Assembly: GCA_004151065.3 (NCBI GenBank)
Contig: NWUY0300082920.1
Location: forward strand, 1 to 15,873
Origin: Larix sibirica
Lineage: Eukaryota > Streptophyta > Pinopsida > Pinales > Pinaceae
Direction of reading: 5' to 3'
DNA length: 15,873 nt
How positions within the stretch are numbered: position 1 is the stretch's first letter; each line of letters starts with the position of its first letter. Shown one piece after another: positions 1-8,642 of the stretch. Made by a program: the position numbers and the translations under genes. The notes beneath the pieces are model-generated. The model did not search any database. It saw nothing but the letters and a program-made list of their open reading frames with translations, and was not told the DNA's origin.

Positions 1-1350
1 GTGCAGTCTCCAATGTATATGTTGATACTTCTGGATGATTCCATGTATGGTTGGTGTCAAAATATCGGAGGCAAGCATGTCAAGCTCATTGATGTGGATA
101 TTGCATGTAGGGACTAATCTTGACAAAACTTGCCATTCATTCAAGTCCATGTCGGATTGTATGTTATGATTGGTATCCTCATCTCCAGATGTTGGCTCAT
201 CAGGAGTGGGTGAAGGGATGCGATCTACATGCCATGCACAGTAGGTATTTCGTATGTGCTCGTTTGTTGGAGACAGTGCGGAGTGAACCCCTGTCAATAG
301 ACTCTACGTCAACAGGATTATATAAAAGAATCTCACTCCAGCAAAAATCAAGAATGGCATTGGAATCTTTGGCTGGAATTGAAGTAAAGCGAGGCCAGAC
401 ATGGACGATTGCAGGGACAATTCTCTTCTTCCACTTTTCAGTTTTACGTCCCTGGTTATATGACCATTGTTGTGCAAGGTCTATAAGGAAGAAAGGGTCC
501 AATGTTGGAGGGCATTGCAAGTATGCATCTATGAAACTTGGAGCCAGATAAGCAATCCTGAGAGTCAAGTAGATACACGGGGAATATTGGCGACCAACAT
601 TTAGTTTGATGAAGGCCGACTGCATGTGACAAGGGGTAATTTTTGCAACATATGGAAAGTTTCTTGAGCACTGATGTCTCGGTCAACAATTGCTTCTAGT
701 GCAAGGGCAGTAGGCATATGAGGTTGGGTCCTGATGGAGATGATGTAGCTATGATTCTAGTCAACATATGATGGTAGGTATCTGATTTTCCTTCTGCTTT
801 GGAAGCATATTTGGCTATGTATTTCAAGACAACATAGTGTGAGAGCACTGGTTGGCAATCCACATTTGCTCGCCATGTTTGAAGTATGCTAGGATTATGG
901 ATGTTCATCGAGCATCATTGCTGTGCAGGGTGATATGTTTTTTGACCCTTTTCATCAATGTAGAGTGATGATTCATGTTGTACATTCCAAGGGAATTTAT
1001 ATCTACATTCAAATGTAGTCCCTTTTCTACGTAGACACGAATTTTCATTGCACTTTGTATGTCTTTGTACTTTGTTTAAGAGTTGTTCATAGTCTTGAAG
1101 TGGGTTGTATGAAAGTATATCCTTTGTATCTAGAAAGCAAGGGTCATCCTCAATGGATTGATGCATATGAATCTGCATATCATGATTTTATTTTGGGTTC
1201 CATGATGTAACATATTTATTGAAGAAAATATTTGCAACATTGATTTGATCCAGGTCTTGCCAAGTTATGTTTCCATGTTAGAAGCTCGTTCAAGCCAAAG
1301 GAAACCATGTATATGTGTAGATCCATGATATTTCCATTCATACCTGTAGA
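1..1350 (-). pseudogene. Helitron Rep/helicase protein remnant (Rep part)
   Basis: This is the Rep (HUH endonuclease) part of a plant Helitron rolling-circle transposon; Rep nicks and rejoins element ends. Read leftwards from 1350 it has YRYEW, then the metal-binding His-x-His motif as GSTHIHGFLWL (HIHG at 1304-1315), a frameshift near 1275, then TWQDLDQINV. A Cys/His cluster follows at about 1061-1007 (HTKC, SCLRRK, FECRYKFP), then IDEKGQKTY. The two candidate catalytic tyrosines lie in LKYIAKYASKAE (codons 819-821 and 807-809). Further left are WKKRIVPAI, WPRFTSIPAKDS and DFCWSEILLY, and an open stretch with NEWQVLSRL runs to position 1. In-frame stops (for example 915-917) and frameshifts near 1275, 620 and 310 make it non-functional. 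The N-terminus before YRYEW is missing, and any helicase domain lies off the left edge. Family assignment is firm; exact ends are not. Confidence 0.88.
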
Positions 1351-1900
1351 ATTAATGTTAGAGGATTAGAAGAGTGACAAATATGTAAAGGATATGAAGA
1401 GACACATGTAGGTAGGATATAATGTGTACCTATACCAATGATTTGTTGTGTGCATGTTTTCTTAAGCATCTCCTCATGGAAGATTGAAAATATCGGTGGG
1501 GACGTTCATATTAATAAATGGAAAAAATATTGAAAATTTTCAATTCAGAAAAAGTTCAAACATATGCTAAAATTTCTTCAAAAGCATGCTTGAAAGCGGT
1601 CCCTACTAGAAAGACCTCACAATAAGACTTAATTAATAATATTTTGAGGTTTAAATGTTATAACCCCCCCCAAAAATTATTTTATAATTATGTAATTTAA
1701 TTTCGAAGATAAAGGTTATTGTTTTTGTCATATATGGTTTTGTACGGACCAAAGAAGATTTGAAGGAGAATTTAGCTGAAATGAATTCTTGATCAATTTT
1801 CCATATGGAATGGACCTGATTCAGCTGAATTCTACTACTAAGCTATAAAATACCATAACTGGGGGTTGATAAAGATAAGTAAAATATTGAAGCCTTAAAG
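1351..1900. other. No gene seen; AT-rich spacer
   Basis: No reading frame of note on either strand. It holds a run of eight C near 1667 and AT-rich runs. A good TATA-like box (CTATAAAATACC, about 1843-1854) lies roughly 185 bp upstream of the small plus-strand ORF at 2038 and outside the duplicated block. It could be the Helitron's flank or its decayed upstream part. Confidence 0.5.
1843..1854 (+). promoter_or_regulatory. Possible TATA box upstream of the secreted-peptide ORF
   Basis: CTATAAAATACC matches the plant TATA consensus and points at the ATG at 2038 with spacing suitable for a leader of about 150 nt. The equivalent position before the second copy at 2427 lies outside the duplication, so copy 2 would lack it. 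Such boxes occur by chance in AT-rich DNA. Confidence 0.25.
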
Positions 1901-2115
1901 AAGGCCTCGTGCCCACGTCAAATATGCTATTTTCCAAGTTAACTTACACATTCTCTTTCGTATAGGATTTCAAATATTTTATTCTTGGTACATACAATGT
2001 ATATGGGCAAGTGTGAGAGTTTAGGAAGGCAAAGAAAATGAAATACAAATCCATCTGTCTATGGTTCTTATTTTTTTTTACCTTAATTAACATTACAGCT
2101 AAGTGCCTAAGGTGT
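1901..2115 (+). repeat. Direct repeat, copy 1 (leader plus signal-peptide start)
   Basis: The block starts AAGGCCTCGTGCCCA and is matched about 387 bp downstream from 2288 (AAGGCCTAGTGCCCA). The two share long runs such as AACTTACACATTCTCTTTC and AGTACATACAATGTATA (GGTACATACAATGTATA here), roughly four fifths identical by eye. Similarity runs through the ATG and about 25 codons and then fades, so the duplicated unit includes a 5' leader and the start of a coding region. Confidence 0.8.
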
Positions 2116-2232
2116 CACACATACAATGAAAGAAAATACTTCGACCAAGTAGAAGACAAATTATATTGTAGAGGAAAATTGGCACTACAGATTACCATAA
2201 CCGGGAGAAACAAAAACCAAATTCAAAATTGA
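2038..2232 (+). CDS. Small putative secreted Cys-containing peptide, copy 1 (family not recognised)
   Basis: A 64-codon ORF from an ATG in good plant context (AAAGAAAATGAAA). Residues 1-21 look like a signal peptide: MKYKS, then a hydrophobic core (ICLWFLFFFTLI), then a small residue before the predicted cut (ITA, followed by KC). The mature part would have Cys 23, 26 and 44 and then a basic, polar tail. No family is recognised. Short secreted Cys-rich peptides of plants often keep the signal peptide in exon 1, so the tail may be intron read-through; CTAAG before GTGTCA near 2110 is a possible donor. The start is chosen because the duplicated copy at 2427 has its ATG at the same place and aligns codon by codon for 25 codons. 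It may be a pseudogene. Confidence 0.45.
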   Translation: MKYKSICLWFLFFFTLINITAKCLRCHTYNERKYFDQVEDKLYCRGKLALQITITGRNKNQIQN

Positions 2233-2287
2233 TCTTTTCCCAAAAGACCTCTCTTAGACATGACCTTAGTTTATGTTCACCAAAATC

Positions 2288-2504
2288 AAGGCCTAGTGCC
2301 CATGATATATATGCTCTACTTCAAATTTAACTTACACATTCTCTTTCATATAGGATTTCAAACATTATTTCCTTAGTACATACAATGTATAGGGATAACG
2401 GATTAGAATTTAGAAAGACTAAGAAAATGAAATCCAAAGCCATTTGTGTCATGTTCTTATTTTGTTTCTTTCCTAAAAAAATTATAGCAAGTTGTGGCAC
2501 TTAA
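2288..2504 (+). repeat. Direct repeat, copy 2 (leader plus signal-peptide start)
   Basis: Second copy of the block at 1901-2115, same orientation, offset 387-389 bp. It carries the same leader, the same ATG context (AAGAAAATGAAATCC) and the same hydrophobic N-terminus. Similarity ends close to 2504, about 57 bp before the PP2A B' fragment on the other strand. Confidence 0.8.
2427..2504 (+). pseudogene. Secreted-peptide copy 2, stopped after 25 codons
   Basis: Reads MKSKAICVMFLF, then a shorter hydrophobic stretch, then IIASCGT and a TAA at 2502-2504. Aligned to the ORF at 2038 with no indel, M1, K2, K4, I6, C7, F10, L11, F12, F14, I19, A21 and C23 are identical. The Ala before the predicted signal-peptide cut and the first Cys after it are both kept. 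Two lysines replace the middle of the hydrophobic core (positions 17-18), which weakens the signal. It is either a broken paralogue or an exon 1 whose donor lies just before the stop. Confidence 0.4.
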
Positions 2505-2561
2505 ACAAAAGGCATGCATATTTTTCTCCAAACACGGTTCAAAACAAAGAAATGAAATCAC

Positions 2562-3360
2562 CTGGAAATGTGAACTATTGAGACAATGACCAATCTATTG
2601 AAATAGAGGGATCATGCAACACTGAAATTCCACAACTTGTGTAGATTCTAAAACCTCCTCTAGCTCCCCCAGAAACGATACTTCCTTTTGACAGTTTGTA
2701 ACAGGCCAACACTTCAATAAACCCCTAATAACAATATCTGCCAATTTGTAGTCTTTTTCAACAAACCATGTGATACAATAGGAGTTGCTGATGATAAAGA
2801 GAAACACATTTGGGCTTGTGTAGAGGAATACGATATCTTACTAGAAATAGTTTATGCTCCTCTTTAATGGGTAACACAAAACCATTAAATATGCTCCCTA
2901 AATTTTCTAATAGCTCACCAATGCCATTATGCCTTTATGTCTCCATGACAAAATGATATAATATATGATTGATTGCTTTCCATATGAAGGGACGGTGCAC
3001 CATGAAATTCCCATAAATGCATTGCAATATTGTTTTAAAATGATCTCTCTTCCTATGATCTTCATAATCAAACAATTCAAGCTATCTCAAGACAAAGGGG
3101 TGATCAATATATCTCTTTCCAATTTTTGGATATGTTTATGTAGAGACTATGTATCGCAACATAATTTCATATACTATTTGCAAATGTGGCCAGGTAGGTT
3201 CCATACACGGTTCCTCTTCTTCCAGGTCAAAGACCTCAGATCCTATATTCTCATGCGTATAAGGAGGCAAGCAACAAAAAAGGTTTTCCGTGAACATATT
3301 TGCTAGCTCTTCCTGTCAAGATTCAGGAAACTTGTTCAATTTGGCCTAAATAAAATCAAC
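2562..3360 (-). pseudogene. PP2A regulatory subunit B' (B56) gene fragment
   Basis: B' (B56) subunits are HEAT-like-repeat proteins that give protein phosphatase 2A its substrate choice. Reading leftwards from 3360, the frame gives VDFI, then [92 protein letters not shown] and [16 protein letters not shown] 2-nt loss near 2782 shifts frame, and it continues [50 protein letters not shown]. These are successive conserved B56 segments, about 265 residues, so most of the core is present; the N-terminus and the part after HFQ are missing. Stops: 3346-3348, 3316-3318, 3136-3138, 3082-3084, 2935-2937 and 2595-2597. There is no intron inside, and the match ends CAG|GTGATT, a possible splice donor. 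A clear pseudogene. Confidence 0.93.
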
Positions 3361-4047
3361 GACAAGGGGCATACCGACCATGTTTGTTGATTGATGACAG
3401 GGGGAAACTCCTCATAGGTTGTCGATAGACGATGAAGTGGCCAGAGGAACCAACCCCTTAAATAATTCCTTCGACGTAAAAATGTTTCAATTATTAACAT
3501 CCTTTGTCAAATTAACAAGAAGTGTGTAGTTAGGTTTGAAAGGGATCTCCTAAATTTAGTTATTATAGTTAGTTTGTAAGCTGTTTTTTTGGGTAAAGTT
3601 TATGTTTTGATGTAGTTTTGTTAGTTAATTTTTGTTGGATGATGATTAATTACATTGGGTCATCCAACTTGTTTGTTGATTGTTGTTTTCTTTATCAACT
3701 TTATATTAGGTATTTTTACATAATTCATTTCTTTGTTTTGTTTTACAATATTTTTTTTTCACCTAGAAGAAAACTATACTTGTTATTTCATTTGAAATCA
3801 AAGTATATAGAGTATATAACCAGAGTTTATACAATCTCATTTGTGGCCAAACTAGTTGTTTAGTTTTCAAGAGAAAACAATAGTCTTTCTACTTCTCATA
3901 ATGCTAACTCGCTACAACCCTGCTGTTTCTTTTTTAAATACAATTTCTTTTTAAGATATTCCTTAAAAATCATACATAGTCTTGAGAAATATAAGTAACA
4001 TTACAAAAAAAATTTCCCATGAAAGGCATCCACCCCATAAGTCCCGA
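3361..4047. other. No gene seen; T-rich region between the PP2A fragment and LINE A
   Basis: The left part (3361-3560) has no protein match that can be defended. From about 3570 the plus strand is rich in T, giving a spurious hydrophobic frame. The right part lies just past the LINE A stop codon and probably contains its 3' untranslated end (the element runs leftwards). T runs at about 3750 and 3930 could be its poly(A) seen from the other strand, but no target-site duplication was found. Confidence 0.4.
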
Positions 4048-4500
4048 TCAAAAGAAAAGTAAAGAGCCCTGAGCAACCCATAACGAGTCCTACCATTCCT
4101 CAAATAACAAAGAACCCTCAGTTGAGTGCATTCCCTTTTTAGATAGAACATCCACTTCTTAATTGTATTCACGAAAAACATGGTAGAAACACACTCTCTA
4201 GAAGGATGATTGAGGACGTCTGATTCTATTCTGCCACCCTTCCAAATGCACAACCTGAAGATTAGCTTTATGTTGTGCCCAGTCAAGAATTAGTTTGGAG
4301 TCCCCCACAACCATTAAGATTTGAATGTTTTGTGATGAGCGAACAGAAGGAGGCGAAAAAAATCTAGTAGCTTGCTCCTTGTGTTTTCACCCCTACCACA
4401 TCCCATCCACAGGTTGAAATAATGAGAAGCTGACATTTTCAAAACAATGCTATGCAACACCATTCTGAGAGGCCCTGTCCGAAAAAGATGATAGACATTG
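4048..4500 (-). pseudogene. LINE A RNase H domain
   Basis: The C-terminal RNase H domain would degrade the RNA of the RNA/DNA hybrid. Visible pieces are GCGRGENTRSKLLD (usual pattern GxGxGTNNxAE), LLLFAHHK in one frame, and, after a shift in a T run near 4365, LMVVGDSKLILDWAQHKAN, then YHVFREYN, a TAA (4159-4161), EVDVLSKKGMHS and a final TGA at 4048-4050. The second catalytic Asp (GDS, 4300-4302) and the last Asp (VDVLSK, 4150-4152) are kept. The catalytic Glu is Lys (4371-4373). The first Asp region (about 4460-4500) is too worn to read. Confidence 0.85.
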
Positions 4501-4599
4501 ATCCATAAAAAATGGGAGGGTTGATATTCCTTCTCTCTGATGCTCCTGAATACTTATTAAACTATTTATAAGTTGCAAGTGCTACCATACAAACCTTCA

Positions 4600-5087
4600 T
4601 ACGAATTCTCAACTTGTCTTCAAACAAAATGAGGTTCTAGTGCTTTGAGATCTCCCAATTGATAAAAGTAGAGAGTTTTTTCCATTGTTTTTCCTGGGAT
4701 ATCCACAAGAGAAACTATCCTTGAAACGACCTGCTGACCATCTCTTTGTCAATTTGGTAATAGTAATCACTTCCCTCCAAACAGATTGTGTAAAATCGCA
4801 GGACACAAATAAACGATCAATATTTTCAGAATATTCCTACAAAAAGCACAAATACTAGGACCCATAAAGCCACGTTTAACCAAATTTTCCCAAGTTAAGA
4901 TCTATTTCTCTAGCAAAAACCAATAAAAAAAAATTATTCTCAGGGGACAATTCCATTTCCATAGTCGCCAGTACCACCATTTCTCCCCTTCTTCCCACTT
5001 GGAAACAATTATTGCATCGTATGCCAGCTTTGTTGTAACTTGACCACTAACAACATTCCACAACCAAAGAAGTCTATCTTATGTATG
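4600..5087 (-). pseudogene. LINE A Cys/His (zf-RVT-like) region
   Basis: Fragments over several frames: KRGFMGPSICAFCRN gives the CxxC half, and IDRLFVSCDFTQSVWREV gives the second half, where the usual His of the HLFLHC-like motif is Arg. Farther on, FINWEISKH, a stop, then NLILFEDKLRIRMKVCMVAL match the linker of related elements that ends in a W.ARN..LFEDK-like motif. In plant LINEs this region lies between RT and RNase H and is thought to bind nucleic acid. The loss of its His and the many frame changes show long decay. Confidence 0.75.
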
Positions 5088-6045
5088 ATTTAGTTGACAA
5101 CTTGCATGTTAAAGGCCATTATGAACTGATTCCATTTAATTGCCAGATATTCAGTAATATTCAATTTGGCCACAGATTTCCAGTGCTGGGCCCTCTGTAG
5201 ATCCAAGCCACTGTCAAAGACTTGAGCAAGTACAAAGATGCCTTTTGATCGAAGTTCTGCTATTAAATTTTCTAACAATAAGGATAATTTTGTACCACCA
5301 ATGATAGGTTCTTTCACCACCTTTATTTGCAACCCATTCCCCAGCTTCTAGGTCAACCAACTGGTCACTATCTCAACCAAATTTGCAAGCCCATTCCAAA
5401 TGTTCGATCCTGCAAGATTGGATTTCAGACTACGTCGTAACAACTCCACCACGGTGGCATATGAGATATGCTTTTCCTTCATAATATCATTCCATAGACC
5501 ACTTGAGAAAAGACATCTCCATAGGATTTTCGCACCCAAAGTTTCCCCAAATCATAAATATTCTTTAACCCCCAATCACCCATGATTTTCGGGCGAGCAA
5601 TTGACTCCCATCCCATGAGATGAAATTTCTTTGGGTTCTTTGCACCAAACCATAAAAAATCGAAGCACTTATGCTGAATCTTCCCCATAATGGACTTTGG
5701 TATATTTGTCAGAGATAACCAGTAGACAACGATATTTTCAAGTACTAATTTTATCAATATTAGGTTGCCACCCAATGACATCCACCGATTAGACCAGTTT
5801 CCTAGTCTTTTCTCCACTTTTTTTAGCATCCACAACCAATCGCCGATCATATAACAATTTGGATTTAAGAAGTAACCTAATTAGTACTTGAGACTTGAAT
5901 CCAAAAACCCAATCTTGAAGGGAAACACCTACTATAACTGAGCCACAAAATCAATCCTGATATTAGAAGTGTGAAAACCTGATTTATCAGTACTTTCCAT
6001 CATACCTGTAGCTTTTCCAAATGTATCTAGGAATTCTTTGAAGAC
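5088..6045 (-). pseudogene. LINE A region between RT and the Cys/His domain
   Basis: This is the conserved stretch that follows RT in plant L1-like elements. Seen in order: WMSLGGNLILIKLVLEN (the thumb-like start), NIPKSI, FDFLWFGAKNPKKFHLMGWE, GDWGLKNIYDLGK, a frameshift near 5540, then LGAKILWRCLF-like MGAKILWRCLF, SGLWNDIMKEK, and a stop at 5348-5350. KLGNGLQIKVVKEPIIGG continues in the same frame (minus frame of 5332) to a stop near 5090. It has no catalytic role known; it helps place the element in the LINE family. Confidence 0.85.
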
Positions 6046-7244
6046 CTACCATTCCCTTATGGTGCCCTTCCCGAAAACCAACACATCGTCCACAAAAAAC
6101 AGATGAGTAATCCTAATCACTTTTGAAATCTTTACTCCTGCTAGTCTTCCTTCCACATAGGCCTTATGTATAAGAAGACATAATCCTTCGATGACCAATA
6201 AAAATAACAATAGAGATAATGGGTATCTATGCCATAACCCACATGAGCTTCTAAAGAAATTGGTAGGAATGCCATTAACTAGTACAACAAAATTGGCCAA
6301 ATAAATACAACCCATAACCCAATTTGTTGACTCATAACTTAAACCGATTTGCAAAAGGACCAATCGAAGGAAGCTCCAACTAACCCTTTCATATGCTTTG
6401 ACGAGATTTACTTTAAGAACTATAGCGTTCAAATTGTCAATTTGATTGAATGCATACATTCTTGTGCCATGCCCATGACATCAAGTATTTGTCTATGGTT
6501 GAGAAAACCAAATTGCTCCTTTGATATGTGCTTGGACAAGATCGAATTAATGCGATTGGTGATCACCTTTGAAATGACTTTATAGATTAGGTTGCAAAGT
6601 GATATTGGCCGGAAATCATTGAAGGATGTGGGATTGGAACATTTAGGGATCAAGGCAATAAAAGTAGTGTTAATTGCACCAGTGACCGAACTCAACATTC
6701 CAGACTCTTCAACTAACAAACTAGGTCCAACCTTATCAAAGAACTCAAGGAAAAATTCAATATTCCACCCATTCGGGCTTGAAATTTTGGACTTGGAAAA
6801 ATCGAATAAGATCACTTTGACCTCTACTAGAGTAACATGATCAACCATCGCCTTCCCTTCCTCAAGAGAAAAGTAACAAGGGAAACATCGAATCACTTCC
6901 AATTGCTTGGAAATAGTGTTCTCCCCCAGATTAGCAAAGATTTGCTGAAAAAGTGAAGAAGCCCCAATTTCCAGCTTTGCTTGATTATGAAGGATCAATC
7001 ATCCTGAGTCACTAAGCTCCCAAATAGAATTGAAGTTTTTCCTATGCTCTGCAAAACAATGGAAAAAACTAGTGTTATGGTTCCCCTGAGAAATCCATAT
7101 AGCCCTACTCTTCAAACGCCACGCCTCTTCCTCCATTTGCAATATCTTCATTTTCCTTTCCTCTAAGTCCATCATCGCAGATTTCTACCGAGCCAATAAT
7201 AAGTGATCATCACAAGTGGAATATACATCCTCTGTCCTAATATT
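6046..7244 (-). pseudogene. LINE A reverse transcriptase and preceding linker
   Basis: The linker reads MDLEERKMKILQMEEEAWRL, then KSRAIWISQGNHNTSFFHCF, typical of plant L1 ORF2 just before RT. RT follows with SPNGWNIEFF, IALIPK, NDFRPISLCNLIYK (about 6618-6577), SKEQFGF, then a frameshift near 6440. The second frame gives VNLVKAYERVSW, GLWHRYPLS and FFVDDVLVF (VDD core, codons at 6085-6096). Two key sites are changed: the first catalytic Asp of motif A is Asn (VNL where VDL is usual), and the usual RQGDPLSP motif has become WHRYPLSL. The FVDD box is kept. Stops occur at about 7009 and 7187. RT activity is not possible as read. Confidence 0.92.
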
Positions 7245-7423
7245 TCTTTATTGTTTTGGTATTGGTGAATGGTATCATTTTGTGAATGTGATCATTAGTC
7301 TGTTCTCATCATCTTGAGATCCGTTTTCTTTAATCTTTGTTGTAGATAAGGAGAATGTGGCTTATTGTGTGTTTCAGTTTGAGTGCCTTATGACCCAGAT
7401 TCATCCCATGATTAGGTACAAGT
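7245..7423. other. Short spacer between LINE A and the minisatellite
   Basis: No coding match on either strand. The LINE A similarity stops around 7244, so this is probably target or older flanking DNA. Confidence 0.4.
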
Positions 7424-7655
7424 GGGGTTTGTATGTTTGATAAGAAGTATGCTTTTTTTTATTAAAAGGGTTATTAAAGGAGGATGCCCATGGAGGAGGG
7501 TTGGGGTTTGTATGTTTTATAAGAAGTAGGCCTTGTTTTATTAAAAGGGTGACTAAAGGAGGATGCCCCTGGAGGAGGTTGGGGTTTGTATGTTTTATAA
7601 GAAGCATGCCTTGTTTTATTAGAAGGGCGTCTAAAGGAGGATTCCCACGGAGGAG
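7424..7655 (+). repeat. Minisatellite, three 78-79 bp units
   Basis: Units start at 7424, 7503 and 7581, each beginning GGGGTTTGTATGTTT and ending with a GGAGGATGCCC-like and GGAGGAG-like stretch. The period is 79 then 78 bp. Unit 1 has a longer T run and one extra G at its end. Units 2 and 3 keep a 26-codon frame on the plus strand (GFVCFIRS, CFIKRVTKGGCPWRR), and the minus strand is open too. No known protein family fits, so the open frames are more likely a result of a period divisible by three. Confidence 0.9.
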
Positions 7656-8404
7656 TATTTCAAGTGCAGTTGAATGTATTTGAACATGTCGTAAAGGATT
7701 GGAGAAGGCTCTCTCTCTAAGCGAGTTGAATTATATGATTATTGGTGTATCTTCATAATTATTTACATAGGAGTGGCAACAAAATGTTATTTACTATTTA
7801 AGCATAATTCTATGTGTTTGCATAATAACCGTTGGTTCTTTAAGAGACCCAATGTCCATAAAAGGTGTCCAACAAAGATGTAGTATAGTATGTTGGAATA
7901 TTCAACCTTCAAAGGGAAGGAGGTCTCAGTTGAGGAATGATTGATTAATTTTAATTAATTATTGCGCAGATCATTAAGAAATGAGGAGGTGAACATTCCA
8001 TTAGTGTTTGTTTGATCACATTCACTTAAGTAGGAAGGAAATGACACATACATGCAACAAATACATGAACATAAACATCGTCAAGATATCATACAACAAA
8101 AAACCAATATCTAGAACAACAATGCAATCCCACTATATTAATAAGAAAAATGAATTACATCTAGGCCTTGAGTCTTACACTTGACTAGAACTTCAAGGTC
8201 TCAAAATCAAAATAGCATGTAGAACCATATTGGACGACATATAATAAATTATCCAATTGAATGACAACATATTTGAATAGAATCAAAGTGGAATCCTTTA
8301 TATTGTCAATTGAGTGCATGTTTATATACTGACTAAGGGAGTTACAGAAGAGTCTAGATGAATTGAGAACTGCCAGTTGTGATCCACTGGTACAAATAAG
8401 ATTG
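7656..8404. other. No gene seen; AT-rich spacer before the first LTR
   Basis: No frame with protein-like content. It holds short AT repeats such as GATTAATTTTAATTAATTA near 7943 and no match to the elements elsewhere in the window. Confidence 0.5.
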
Positions 8405-8642
8405 TGTTAGAGTATAAGGCTTATATGATGTAATAAAGTCATAGTTTATAAGTGAATATGAGAATGATAATTAGATAATAAAGTAGTTACGTTGTAACGA
8501 TAGCACACCTACCTCACCAGTGATATAAGAGTGGCTCAACCTCATTATATCAATTGAATTCATTGTAATAAAAGCATATATTTTACATGAGTTTGTTTCT
8601 AATCATGTTTGCAAGCTTTCTTGTGTATTTAGAAAAATAACA
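8405..8642 (+). repeat. Copia-type LTR, copy 1 (238 bp)
   Basis: The LTR starts TGTTAGAGTATAAGG and ends AATAACA, so it is bounded by TG...CA with a 4-bp terminal inverted repeat (TGTT/AACA). Inside are a TATA-like box (TATAAGAG, 8524-8531) and a late AATAAAA (about 8567). A primer site follows directly at 8643. A related copy lies at 14819-15060 in the same orientation, sharing AATGATAATTAGATAATAAA and TGCAAGCTTTCTT-like runs (TTTGCAAGCTTTCTT here), about three quarters identical by eye. A primer site at the right edge marks it as a 5' LTR, not a solo LTR. Confidence 0.75.

Larger units (their letters stand above)
4048..7244 (-). mobile_element. LINE A: L1-like non-LTR retrotransposon, ORF2 remnant with RNase H
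   Basis: About 3.2 kb of an L1-type ORF2 on the minus strand. Order from the right: the linker between endonuclease and RT, reverse transcriptase, the region after RT, a Cys/His (zf-RVT-like) region, and RNase H ending at a TGA (4048-4050). The apurinic endonuclease domain and ORF1 are absent, so the element is 5'-truncated near 7244. Domain order and the RNase H domain at the C-terminus match plant L1-like LINEs. Several frameshifts and stops make it dead. Parts are listed separately. Confidence 0.92.

Noticed and set aside
120-551. 143-codon plus-strand open frame
   Set aside because: Antisense to the Helitron remnant, whose conserved motifs lie on the minus strand; no plus-strand motif.
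2965-3306. 113-codon plus-strand open frame
   Set aside because: It is antisense to the PP2A B' pseudogene, which has a clear family match on the minus strand.
3618-3863. Plus-strand frame rich in Phe, Leu, Tyr and Ile, resembling a membrane protein
   Set aside because: T-rich low-complexity DNA gives hydrophobic codons in any frame; no start context or family support.
6592-6840. Plus-strand frame within LINE A
   Set aside because: Shadow of the RT frame on the other strand.
7424-7655. CRISPR-like array
   Set aside because: Units are contiguous 78-79 bp repeats without unique spacers, in a plant-type genome.
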